Positions 26,818 through 35,354 of a stretch of 64,000 nt of DNA are shown here, in pieces. Under the pieces are notes generated by a model. It was not told the origin of the DNA. It worked only from the letters and a program-made list of their open reading frames with translations, and did no database searches. The DNA lies in contig JADJQN010000003.1 in assembly GCA_016712745.1 (NCBI GenBank), positions 1,054,001 to 1,118,000 of the forward strand. Direction: 5' to 3'. This stretch comes from Sandaracinaceae bacterium. Its GTDB lineage: Bacteria > Myxococcota_A > Polyangia > Polyangiales > JADJQN01. The translations under genes and the position numbers were made by a program. The first letter of the stretch is position 1; each line of letters starts with the position of its first letter.

Positions 26818-29070
26818 ATGCGCCTCGGACTGTTTTTCATCGTTTGCCTTAGTGCGTGCAGCAATGCAGCGCCGAGCGAGCCTGCGATCGCGGACGGGAT
26901 TTTCGCGCCATTGGGCCGGCCTTTGCCCGGTCTGTCCGCAGAGGATGCGGCGGCGTTTGAACGCGGGCGTTTGGTCGCTCTTCGCCAGTTCACGCCGGCG
27001 GATGGACTGGGTCCATCTATCAACGCGACGTCGTGCGGGGGCTGCCACGAGCGGCCAGCGCTTGGCGGTGCATCGGGACGCTATCGGAATTTTTTGATGG
27101 TCGGGAAATTTCGCGAGCCCGATCATGGGTTCGAACCGCTCGGTTCGAACGGCGATGCGCAAGAGTACTCGCTTGTCGATGGTCGAGAGCCCTCCGATCC
27201 GGAGACGGTGGTTACGGCCACACGGCATGCGATTCCGTTTTTCGGCACGGGCTTGCTGTCAGAAATACCGGATGCCGAACTGCGTTCGCGCGAGGATCCC
27301 TACGACTCCGATCACGACGGCATAAGTGGCATCGCAAATGTTGATCACGATCTAGTCGGGCGTTTCGGACGCAAAGCCCAGAACGTAACGATCGAGCAAT
27401 TTGTTCGTGGGCCAATGTTCAATCATATGGGGCTAACTTCGTTGGGCCTCACCGACGCCGATCGCGCGGCGTTACCGATTCCCATCGTTGGCCCGCCGAG
27501 CTCTGACGTCGCTGATGACGATGGCGTCTCTGACCCCGAGCTTGCGCGTGGTGACATCGTGGATCTGATGTCATTCGCCCTGCTCTTGGCTGCGCCGACC
27601 CCCGATGCGCCCACCGTGCAAAGTGAACGTGGGCGCGGCTTCTTCGCCGATGCGCATTGCACAAGCTGTCACGTTGCATCACTGGCGGGCCCGCGCGGGG
27701 GCATTCCCGCGTACACCGATCTGCTTTTGCACGACATGGGACCCGAGCTCGCCGATGGAATCGTCCAGGGATTCGCGATTGCGTACGAGTATCGTACGCA
27801 GCCACTGTGGGGAGTCGCTGCCGCTGGACCGTATTTGCACGACGGACGCGCCGACACGCTCGACGAAGCGATTCGCGCGCACGGTGGCGAGGCAGCACAA
27901 GCTCGCGACGCATATGTTGCTATGGCGCCCGATGCGCGTGATGACCTTGTTGAGTTTCTTCTTTCGCTTGGTGGTCGCAACACACGCGGAACCGGCACGG
28001 TTCCATCGGGTACTCTGGTCGGCGAAGTGGGCAGCTATGGCGGACCTGTCGCAGGGCTGCTCGAGACACCGATCGCCGATTTTCTCGCCGGTCGCGAAGT
28101 CTTCGATCGCGATTTTGGCTTTGGCGTTGGGCTGGGGCCGCTCTTCAACGGTGACTCTTGTCGTGGCTGTCATTCCACGCCGACAATCGGCGGGGCCGGC
28201 GCGTTTGATGTGAACGTTGTGCGACACGGCATGCTCGACACCGATGGCGCTTTCACTGCGCCGACAATAGGCACGATTGCGCATCGCCACTCGGTGGATG
28301 GAAGCGTTCGCGGTGCATTTGACGACACTGCCAACGTAATCGAGTTGCGACAAACTCCCGCGATCTACGGCTTAGGACGCATCGAGCTTATTGGCGACGA
28401 CACGATTCGCGCTGCGGAAGATGCGGACGATTTGAATGGGGACGGCATTTCCGGGCGCGCACACATCCTCGCGGATGGGCGCTTGGGTCGGTTCGGATGG
28501 AAAGCGCAAATCCCAGATCTTGACGAGTTCGCACGTGACGCACTATCAGCGGAGATGGGAATCACGTTGCCTGTGCAAGATGGGCGCGTGTTTGGAACTC
28601 TGCGCGACGACGACGAGTTTGCCGATCCCGAAGTGTCGATTGAAGACGTACGCACGCTTGTTGCGTACATGCGCACTCTCGCGCCTCCCCCGCGCACCCA
28701 CCACGATATTGCGCGCGAGGCGCAGGGCGAACTGATGTTTACGACGTTCGGCTGCGCGAGCTGCCATACGCCATTACTACCAACGCGAATGGGGATGCCC
28801 GTGCCTTTGTATAGCGATGTGCTCTTGCACGACGTCGCGTCGCCAGAAGCACGCGGCATCACCGATGGGAACGCAACGCCGCGCGAGTTCCGCACCGCGC
28901 CACTGTGGGGCCTCGCGCAAACCGCCCCCTACATGCACGACGGCCGCGCCTTCACCATCGAGGATGCCATCGCCGCCCACGACGCAGAAGCAGCCACCGC
29001 ACGCGCCGCCGTCTCAAGCGCCAGCGCCGAAGACCGCGCCGCCCTTGTCGCGTTCCTCTCCTCACTCTAA
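26818..29070 (+). CDS. Tandem-duplicated di-haem oxidoreductase lipoprotein (four c-type haems)
   Basis: The protein is about 750 residues from ATG 26818; ATG 26776 is an alternative. A short signal peptide ends in lipobox LSAC. Four CxxCH haem sites start at C73, C281, C448 and C646. The protein is two copies of a DUF1111-type di-haem oxidoreductase: each half has LGPxxNxxSCxGCH, then CxSCH, LLLHD, FRTxPLWG and PYxHDGRA. Family members are related to MauG/cytochrome c peroxidases and imelysin-linked thiol oxidoreductases. It probably acts in the periplasm or on the outer membrane in electron transfer; the partner is unknown. One base separates its stop from the repeat element. Confidence 0.88.
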   Translation: MRLGLFFIVCLSACSNAAPSEPAIADGIFAPLGRPLPGLSAEDAAAFERGRLVALRQFTPADGLGPSINATSCGGCHERPALGGASGRYRNFLMVGKFREPDHGFEPLGSNGDAQEYSLVDGREPSDPETVVTATRHAIPFFGTGLLSEIPDAELRSREDPYDSDHDGISGIANVDHDLVGRFGRKAQNVTIEQFVRGPMFNHMGLTSLGLTDADRAALPIPIVGPPSSDVADDDGVSDPELARGDIVDLMSFALLLAAPTPDAPTVQSERGRGFFADAHCTSCHVASLAGPRGGIPAYTDLLLHDMGPELADGIVQGFAIAYEYRTQPLWGVAAAGPYLHDGRADTLDEAIRAHGGEAAQARDAYVAMAPDARDDLVEFLLSLGGRNTRGTGTVPSGTLVGEVGSYGGPVAGLLETPIADFLAGREVFDRDFGFGVGLGPLFNGDSCRGCHSTPTIGGAGAFDVNVVRHGMLDTDGAFTAPTIGTIAHRHSVDGSVRGAFDDTANVIELRQTPAIYGLGRIELIGDDTIRAAEDADDLNGDGISGRAHILADGRLGRFGWKAQIPDLDEFARDALSAEMGITLPVQDGRVFGTLRDDDEFADPEVSIEDVRTLVAYMRTLAPPPRTHHDIAREAQGELMFTTFGCASCHTPLLPTRMGMPVPLYSDVLLHDVASPEARGITDGNATPREFRTAPLWGLAQTAPYMHDGRAFTIEDAIAAHDAEAATARAAVSSASAEDRAALVAFLSSL

Positions 29071-29071
29071 C

Positions 29072-29300
29072 GGGGACACGCTCCCTCCCCGGCGCGCGTT
29101 TCTTTTCAACCACTTACAGACCGAGTCGGGAAGCTGGGGACACGCTCCCTCCCCAGCGGGCCTGTCTTTTCAACGACTTACAGAGCGATTTTGGCCGCGC
29201 GAATTTGATACCACTTCCACATCGAGGTATCAATTCGCGCGGCCAGAGTTGATTCGCAAATCCATGTAATCACGCTTGTTTTCGGCGGGGAGCGTGTCCC
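29072..29300. repeat. 229-bp REP/MITE-like element filling a convergent intergenic gap
   Basis: Two direct 49-base copies (29072-29120 and 29136-29184, 5 mismatches, 64-base period) begin with GGGGACACGCTCCCTCCCC and end with ACTTACAGA. A large hairpin follows (29192-29245). The right end (29287-29300) is the inverted core GGGGAGCGTGTCCC. The element starts one base after the TAA of the haem protein and reaches into the TAG of the RND gene. GGGGACA-type ends resemble those beside REP-associated tyrosine transposases, but no transposase is present, so it would be non-autonomous. Function as a transcription terminator is also possible. Confidence 0.7.
29192..29245. repeat. Near-perfect inverted repeat (long hairpin)
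   Basis: The arms 29192-29212 (21 bases) and 29226-29245 (20 bases) are complementary except for one extra T, around a 13-base loop. In RNA this is a strong stem of about 20 pairs. No T-run follows on either side. It lies between the direct repeats and the inverted end copy and looks like the central palindrome of the element. Confidence 0.85.
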
Positions 29301-32300
29301 TACTCTGCGGGGCGGTTGGCGGGGTCGTCGATGTTGGTGTGTTCTTCGGCGAGATCGTGCACGGCGACGTTCTTCTTTTTGCGGTCGAAGAGGCTGTCGA
29401 TGGCGCGAATCGGTGCAGCAATCATGCGCTTGATCCATGCGACGGCGCGCGAGTGAGCGATGTCGTCGAACCAGGTGAAGAAGACCGGGGTTGCGACTAG
29501 CGTGAGCAAGAGCGACAAGCTTTGACCGCCGATGATGACGGAGCCCATCGCGCGGTTGGTGCCTGCGCCAGCGCCCGACGATGCGACGAGGGGGATCATG
29601 CCGGCGACGAATGCGACCGTCGTCATCAAGATCGGGCGCAGACGATCGCGATTACCGATCATGATGGCGTCGGCGCGCGAAAGGCCCTGACGGCGCAACG
29701 AGCGCATGTGATCGACCTGAAGAATGCCGTTCTTCTTCACGATGCCGAAGAGCACCAAGATGCCCAGGGTCGAGAAGATGTTCATCGATTGGTTCAACAC
29801 GACCAATGAGAAGAGCGCGAACGGAACCGTGAGCGGCAACGCGATCAAGATCGTGACCGGGTGGATCCAGCTCTCGAACTGCGCCGCCAGCACCAGGTAC
29901 ATGAAAACGAGCGAGAGCACGAAGGCCGTGATGAAGCTTGCGAACGCGCGCCCAAGCTCTTTGGAGCGACCGGCCAGCTCTGCCTGGTAGCCAGGCGCGA
30001 TATGCAACTGCTCACGAGCAGCGTCGAACTGTGCAATGACCGCCGCCTCCGACGTACCGGGCGTGACGTTCGCGTAAACGGTGACCTGACGCTGACGCGA
30101 CAAGCGATTGATGGACGATGGGCCCGCGCCCAGCTCAATCGAGCAAACGTCCGCGAGCCGTACAGTGCGTCCTGTCGAAGACTGTACCGTCATCTGCTGA
30201 ATACGCTCGGGGCTCGAACGGTACTCCTCGGTTGCGCGAAGATGCACTTCGTATTGCTCCCCGCCTTCGTTGTAGGTCGTGATCTCCTGGCCACCAACCA
30301 AGGTGCGTAGCGCAAGCGCAACATCGGAAACCGATACACCTAAATCTCCAGCACGCGCGCGATCGATGCGCACGACATACTCGGGCTTGCCAGTGATCAG
30401 CGTGGTATCAGCGTCGACGACGCCAGGAATGTGCCTCACGCGTTCAAGCAAGGCCGTTGAGTACTCAGCGAGACGCTCAAGCTCAGGGCCACGCATCACG
30501 TACTGAATGGCAGCTGAGTCAGCGCTGGAACCGCCAAAGACGTTGACCGGCGAGATGAGTGCCCGCAAATGATAGGACTCGAATCGCGGTACGATCTGCG
30601 TGCGAACACGCACCATGATGTCCTGCTGAGTTGTCGCACGTTGTGTCGGGCTCTTGAGCATGACGAAGATCGAGGACTGATTCGGACCCCGACCTGAAGG
30701 ATCTCCCGCCGGGCTTCCGGTCGTGATGACGGTGTAAGAAACACCGGGCACCGTTCGAACATCGCGTGCCATTCGGTCAGCAATGATTTGCGTTTGCTCG
30801 AGACTGGTGCCTTCGGGGGCGCGCAGCGAAATCTCGAAACGCGACTCGTCATCAAGCGGTAAGAAGTTCTTCTGAACTACTTGGCCAAGTGGGAAGCAGC
30901 TACCAACCGAGATGGCAATCGCAATACCAACGACCCAGCGCTTCGACATGCAAAACGCAAGCAAGCGCAAGTACGCCTTCTCAATGCGTCCGTAGATGCC
31001 CTTGGCCTGGTCGTGCGATTCGAAACCTTCTGGGGCCTGACGCGTACCGTTGCGCCATCCTTTGAACTCTTCGATCTCCTCCTTGCGCGGGCCGGGTGCC
31101 GGATCCACGTGCTCGGCAAAGATGTCGTCTTCTTCCTCCTCGTGATGCCTCTTGCCGCTGGGCTTCATGCTGCCTTTTAGCCAGCGAGACGAAAGCATCG
31201 GCGTCAGTGTGAACGCGACAAAGAGCGACACGATAATCGCAAAGCTCATGGTGAAGCCGAAGCTCTTCATGAAACGACCGACGATGCCGCCCATGAATGC
31301 AACCGGGAGGAAGACGGCGACAAGCGACAACGTTGTCGCTAGAACGGCCATGCCGATTTCCTTCGTAGCAAGAATGGCAGCTCTGCGCGCCTCCATTCCC
31401 TTCTCTTCAATGAAACGCACGATGTTTTCGAGCACCACGATCGCGTCGTCGATGACGATACCGACAGCCAGCGTCAACGCGAGCAGGGTAATCGTGTTGA
31501 GCGTCAGACCCATGGCCTTGATGAGCGTGAAGGTCGCGATGATTGACGACGGGATCGCGAGCGCTGCGATCAAGGTCGAGCGGCCGTTCCACAAGAAGAC
31601 GAGAACAACGAGAGCCGCAAAGATCGAGCCGAGCACCAAGTGCTCCTCCACAGCGTGAATCGCGTTGCGAATGAATTCGCTTTCGTCGCGCACGATGCGT
31701 AGATCGAAGCCCGTCGGAAGCTCGGGACGTACTTCTTCTACACGCTCTCGCAAGGCATCCACAACAGCAACCGTGTTGGTGCCCGACTGCTTTCGCACCG
31801 CGAGAATAACGACGTCGTTGCCATTCACTGTCGCAGCCGACTCGGCTTCTGCTTCGGCATCCGTCACGGTGGCAACGTCCGCCAAGTTCACCGAAAGGTC
31901 GCCCCGACGACCAATCGATATGCTCCTAAAGTCTTCGACGCGCTGCAGACGGCCCTGGACGCGCAGCTGAATAGCGCGCGAGCCTTCATTTACCTGGCCG
32001 CCGGGGATTTCGACGTTTTGCATCATCAACGCGCGCTGTACGTCGGCGACGGTCATGCCGAAGCCCTGCAAGCGCGCCGGATCTACGACGACATCGATCT
32101 GGCGATCGCGACCACCCACAACCGTAACGCCGCCAACGCCGTTCAACGATTCGATACGACGGCGCAAACGGCGCGTTGCGTACTCGGTCATCTCGCGCAT
32201 CGAGTGATTCGATGAAAGCGCGATGAGCATAATGGGCGCCGCGTCAGGATCGTTCTTCTCGACCCGCGGCTGCTCGATGCCTTCGGGCAGGAGCGAGAGG

Positions 32301-32647
32301 GTGCGGTTGACGCGATCGCGAACTTCCTGGGCAGCTTCGGAGGTATTCTTGTCGAGATCGAAACGCGCGACGACAACCGAAAGGCCTTCGTACGAAATCG
32401 ACCGAAGTTCTTCGAGACCTGCAATCGAGTTGATCGACTCTTCGAGCTTGTCGGAGACTTCCGTTTCCACCTGCTCCGGCGAGGCGCCCGGCAGAACGGT
32501 CGTGACGATCACGACCGGGAAGTCAACGTTGGGAAAACGGTCGACGCCGAGGCCCATCATGCTCGCGATGCCTACGACGATGAGCGAGAGGATGAGAACC
32601 CAGGTGAAGACGGGGCGACGAACGCATACCGCTGCGAGCCATTGCAT
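29300..32647 (-). CDS. RND multidrug efflux permease (HAE1/AcrB type)
   Basis: A 1115-residue inner-membrane proton antiporter. It starts with the short cytosolic MQWLAAVCVRRPVFTW and TM1, then two large periplasmic porter domains. TM4 has the proton-relay pair in GIVIDDAIVVLEN and TM10 has the Lys in GIVKKNGILQ. It is longer than AcrB (about 1050): an acidic/charged cytoplasmic insert (KRHHEEEEDD onward) lies between the two halves, and the C-terminus carries about 50 extra residues. It pumps amphiphilic compounds with the adjacent adaptor; no TolC-type outer-membrane gene is in the window. GGGAG lies 11 bases before ATG. Confidence 0.96.
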   Translation of the reverse strand: MQWLAAVCVRRPVFTWVLILSLIVVGIASMMGLGVDRFPNVDFPVVIVTTVLPGASPEQVETEVSDKLEESINSIAGLEELRSISYEGLSVVVARFDLDKNTSEAAQEVRDRVNRTLSLLPEGIEQPRVEKNDPDAAPIMLIALSSNHSMREMTEYATRRLRRRIESLNGVGGVTVVGGRDRQIDVVVDPARLQGFGMTVADVQRALMMQNVEIPGGQVNEGSRAIQLRVQGRLQRVEDFRSISIGRRGDLSVNLADVATVTDAEAEAESAATVNGNDVVILAVRKQSGTNTVAVVDALRERVEEVRPELPTGFDLRIVRDESEFIRNAIHAVEEHLVLGSIFAALVVLVFLWNGRSTLIAALAIPSSIIATFTLIKAMGLTLNTITLLALTLAVGIVIDDAIVVLENIVRFIEEKGMEARRAAILATKEIGMAVLATTLSLVAVFLPVAFMGGIVGRFMKSFGFTMSFAIIVSLFVAFTLTPMLSSRWLKGSMKPSGKRHHEEEEDDIFAEHVDPAPGPRKEEIEEFKGWRNGTRQAPEGFESHDQAKGIYGRIEKAYLRLLAFCMSKRWVVGIAIAISVGSCFPLGQVVQKNFLPLDDESRFEISLRAPEGTSLEQTQIIADRMARDVRTVPGVSYTVITTGSPAGDPSGRGPNQSSIFVMLKSPTQRATTQQDIMVRVRTQIVPRFESYHLRALISPVNVFGGSSADSAAIQYVMRGPELERLAEYSTALLERVRHIPGVVDADTTLITGKPEYVVRIDRARAGDLGVSVSDVALALRTLVGGQEITTYNEGGEQYEVHLRATEEYRSSPERIQQMTVQSSTGRTVRLADVCSIELGAGPSSINRLSRQRQVTVYANVTPGTSEAAVIAQFDAAREQLHIAPGYQAELAGRSKELGRAFASFITAFVLSLVFMYLVLAAQFESWIHPVTILIALPLTVPFALFSLVVLNQSMNIFSTLGILVLFGIVKKNGILQVDHMRSLRRQGLSRADAIMIGNRDRLRPILMTTVAFVAGMIPLVASSGAGAGTNRAMGSVIIGGQSLSLLLTLVATPVFFTWFDDIAHSRAVAWIKRMIAAPIRAIDSLFDRKKKNVAVHDLAEEHTNIDDPANRPAE

Positions 32648-32665
32648 AGAAAGTCTCGCTCCCTG

Positions 32666-33877
32666 TTAGTTCTGCTGCTGAATGCGTTGGCCGTCGGACA
32701 GGCGATCCAGGGTGCCGGTGGCGAGGTGTGCACCGCGCGGAACGCCGTCGCGCACGAGAACCGTTTCGGCGTTGCGGTCGGCAATGGTAACCACGTGCTC
32801 TGACACACGGCCGTTTTCAATGACAAAGACTCGGTGCGTGCCCGCGTTGTCGAGGACTGCTGCCACGGGCACGGCCACGACGTCCTGCGTGCCGCTTAGC
32901 AGAATGCGCGCGCTCGCAAAGAGGCCAGGCCGAAGTGCGCCGTCGTCATTGGGGACGACCGCCTCCACAACGAGACCGCGTGTGTCCTGCCGGACAGCAG
33001 CGCTGATGTAGTGGACCTCACCGTGAAAGACGCGATCCGGAAACGCGTCGACGCGGACTTCCACGCTCTGCCCACGTTGCACGAGACCGATTTGCTCTTG
33101 CGGAATCTGCACTTCGAGTCGAAGCGGCTTCGTGGCGACAAGGCTGACAACGCGCATCGCCGGCGTTACGTACTCACCGACCTCGATGTAGCGGTCCGCG
33201 ATCTCACCCGCGAACGGCGCGCGCACGAGCGAGTCACGCACCGCGTTCTGCCCCTGCTGCAGGGCAACACGCGCACTTTGCAGCGCGACGACCGCGCCAC
33301 GCATCGTATTCAACGTTCCCTGATACTGCTCACGTGCGGCCACGAACGACGCATAGGCGCGATCGCGATCGGCGTCGCTCATGGCGCCGTGCGAGTGCAG
33401 CGTTTCGGCGCGACGGAAAGTCGACTCAGCGAGCTCTCGGTTGACTTGGGCGGTACGCGCTTCCGCGGTGTCTTCTGCGCGCATGACCGAAGCGTCATTC
33501 GCGAGGCCAAGACGCGCCCGCGCCTGCTCGAGTTGCGCCTGAGCAGCGGTCATCTGAAGGCGATAATCGACATCGCGTAGACGAATGAGCGGTGCGCCTT
33601 CTTCGACAACATCGCCACGCTCAACAAGCACCTCAACGACGCGTCCACCGACGATGGGTGTGACGTCGGACTGTTGGTTCGCGAGCAGCGTTCCTGTGAT
33701 TTCAACCGTGCGCGGAATGGTGCGCGCTTCGGTCGCAACCGAACCCACGCGAATCGCTGCACTCTCATCCGCAGGTCGCAATGGAGCTGGCGCTGCCGCC
33801 TCGCTCTTACACCCAGCAAAAGACGCCATGAGCAGAACTACGCCAACACTTACATTCAAACCCCAACGCGCCATCAT
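32666..33877 (-). CDS. RND efflux periplasmic adaptor lipoprotein
   Basis: The 403-residue membrane-fusion protein has lipobox FAGC (Cys about 23). A split biotinyl-lipoyl domain (PIVGGRVVEVLVERGDVVEEGAPLIRL and VRAPFAGEIADRYIEVGEYV) flanks an alpha-helical hairpin (about 110-215). Beta-barrel and membrane-proximal domains follow (LRPGLFASARILL, VFVIENGRVSEHVV). It links the RND permease 18 bases downstream to an outer-membrane channel encoded elsewhere. Its start overlaps the tetR stop by ATGA, so the three genes form one operon. Confidence 0.95.
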   Translation of the reverse strand: MMARWGLNVSVGVVLLMASFAGCKSEAAAPAPLRPADESAAIRVGSVATEARTIPRTVEITGTLLANQQSDVTPIVGGRVVEVLVERGDVVEEGAPLIRLRDVDYRLQMTAAQAQLEQARARLGLANDASVMRAEDTAEARTAQVNRELAESTFRRAETLHSHGAMSDADRDRAYASFVAAREQYQGTLNTMRGAVVALQSARVALQQGQNAVRDSLVRAPFAGEIADRYIEVGEYVTPAMRVVSLVATKPLRLEVQIPQEQIGLVQRGQSVEVRVDAFPDRVFHGEVHYISAAVRQDTRGLVVEAVVPNDDGALRPGLFASARILLSGTQDVVAVPVAAVLDNAGTHRVFVIENGRVSEHVVTIADRNAETVLVRDGVPRGAHLATGTLDRLSDGQRIQQQN

Positions 33878-34485
33878 GAGAGGTCTCCTCGCACCGACAA
33901 CATGCGCAAAAAAGTGTCTACGCTGGGCATCCCCCGAGGCACGACGCGGCTACACATTTGAAGCATCGCGAGTCCTTGAAGGGCGCAGAACAAAGCCATA
34001 TCAAGCTCGACGGGATCGCCTTCGATGATGTGACCTGTCTCTTGCCCCTGCTGGATCCACGAGCGAACTGTTTCTGAAATCTTCGAACCGTATTGCCGAA
34101 TTGCGGCGAGCGCCTCGGGCGGCAGGGCGTCGGTAGCAAACGCCTGCGTGATGATCAGGTGCATCTCGGGCCGATGCACACTCTTCTGAATTTTGAACTC
34201 GCAGAAGGCGCGCAGTTTCTCAAGCGGCGATGCGTCGGACACATCGACGGATGACGCGAAGTTGAGTGTGTCTTGCACCGCGTGACGCACGATCTCGGCG
34301 AAGATCTCTTCTTTGCTGTCGAAGTAGTGATAGACGAGGCCGTACGAGAGCCCGGCCGCGCTCGCGATGTCACTCATCTTGGTGGCGGAGAGACCCTTGC
34401 GCGCGAAGACAGTGCGTGACGCCGTGAGGATGTCCTCGCGACGTTCGTCTTTAATTCGCTGGTTGTCTTCGGCGGTACGCGGCAT
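33874..34485 (-). CDS. TetR/AcrR-family repressor of the RND operon
   Basis: The 203-residue regulator has an N-terminal helix-turn-helix (about 15-62: REDILTASRTVFARKG, MSDIASAAGLSYGLVYHYFDSKEEIF), the TetR signature. The C-terminal all-helical ligand domain is variable. As first gene of the operon with the adaptor and pump, it most likely represses its own promoter and is released by a pump substrate. A matching dyad lies 32 bases upstream. Confidence 0.95.
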   Translation of the reverse strand: MPRTAEDNQRIKDERREDILTASRTVFARKGLSATKMSDIASAAGLSYGLVYHYFDSKEEIFAEIVRHAVQDTLNFASSVDVSDASPLEKLRAFCEFKIQKSVHRPEMHLIITQAFATDALPPEALAAIRQYGSKISETVRSWIQQGQETGHIIEGDPVELDMALFCALQGLAMLQMCSRVVPRGMPSVDTFLRMLSVRGDLS

Positions 34486-34517
34486 ATCAGCTATGTAATT
34501 ACACGATTTTTGATCGT

Positions 34518-34535
34518 TGATTGAATTGTCGGTCA
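34518..34535. promoter_or_regulatory. Candidate TetR operator
   Basis: An 18-base dyad of the form TGAnnGAnnnnTCnnTCA (on the minus strand TGACCGACAATTCAATCA) lies 32 bases upstream of the tetR start in an AT-rich intergenic region. This matches the common TetR/AcrR operator pattern. Autoregulation of the tetR-adaptor-pump operon is inferred. Confidence 0.45.
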
Positions 34536-34596
34536 GTCTCTAGGTGTGGGCCGCTGAACCGTCAAGCGGCGTTCTGACGGGAATGCTGCGAATTTG

Positions 34597-35352
34597 TTAC
34601 GGATTCATCAAAGATTCTCGGATGCCCCGCACATCGTTGGTGATGAGTCCGTCGACGCGCAGACTGGCGAGGCGGCGAGCCTCGCCGGGATCGTCCACCG
34701 TCCACACATTCATCAGATAGCCCTGCTTGCGCCAACGGGCGACCGATTGCTCGCTCACCATTGCAGAGTGTGGATGAACCGCAGCGACGCGCAGCAGCAT
34801 TGGCGCAAACGAGCCAAGCGCACGGCCCTGCGCGTCATTCTCGAAGAGAAAGCCCACAGGCACGGCGGGTACAAGCGCCCGCAATATCCCGCACACAATG
34901 GGGTGAAACGTGGAAAGCAAGACAAACTCCCGGTCTTTGTGGGCGCGACGTTTCAATACGTGAGCGACGCTGCGCGCAAGACGCAGTTTGTCGTCCCCGT
35001 CAGCTTTGATTTCGACGTTGATGAGCCCGCCACGCGGGATCGTCATGTCGAGCACGTCATCAAGGCGCGGCACGCGCTCACCACTTCCGACGTCGTGCGT
35101 GCGCAGCTGCTCGTAGCTCAGATCGACAATGCGTTCGTTCACACCCGCCGTGCGCAAAAGATCGGCATCGTGCGCGACGACAATTTCACCCGAAGCGCAC
35201 CTACGTACGTCGAGCTCGATGCCGTCAGCGCCCTCCTCGAGCCCCAGCGCGAACGCCTTCATCGTATTCTCGGGCGCACGAAGCGACGAGCCGCGATGCG
35301 CGTAGATGCGCGGTCTTCCGGTCAAATTAGGCGAAAACCGCGTGTGCGACAT
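34597..35352 (-). CDS. Glycerophosphodiester phosphodiesterase
   Basis: A 251-residue TIM-barrel enzyme (UgpQ type, cytoplasmic, no signal peptide). Catalytic and metal residues are visible: H19-R20 (YAHRGSS), E28-N29, E46/D48 (GIELDVR), H61 (AHDADL), and VNVEIK further on. It splits glycerophosphodiesters to an alcohol and glycerol-3-phosphate. It starts 2 bases after the patatin gene stop and ends the CPBP-patatin-GDPD operon. Its substrate would be the deacylated product of a phospholipase such as its neighbour. Confidence 0.94.
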   Translation of the reverse strand: MSHTRFSPNLTGRPRIYAHRGSSLRAPENTMKAFALGLEEGADGIELDVRRCASGEIVVAHDADLLRTAGVNERIVDLSYEQLRTHDVGSGERVPRLDDVLDMTIPRGGLINVEIKADGDDKLRLARSVAHVLKRRAHKDREFVLLSTFHPIVCGILRALVPAVPVGFLFENDAQGRALGSFAPMLLRVAAVHPHSAMVSEQSVARWRKQGYLMNVWTVDDPGEARRLASLRVDGLITNDVRGIRESLMNP

Positions 35353-35354
35353 GC

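Noticed and set aside
29072..29184. CRISPR-like array
   Set aside because: Only two imperfect 49-base copies with a single 15-base spacer and no cas genes.
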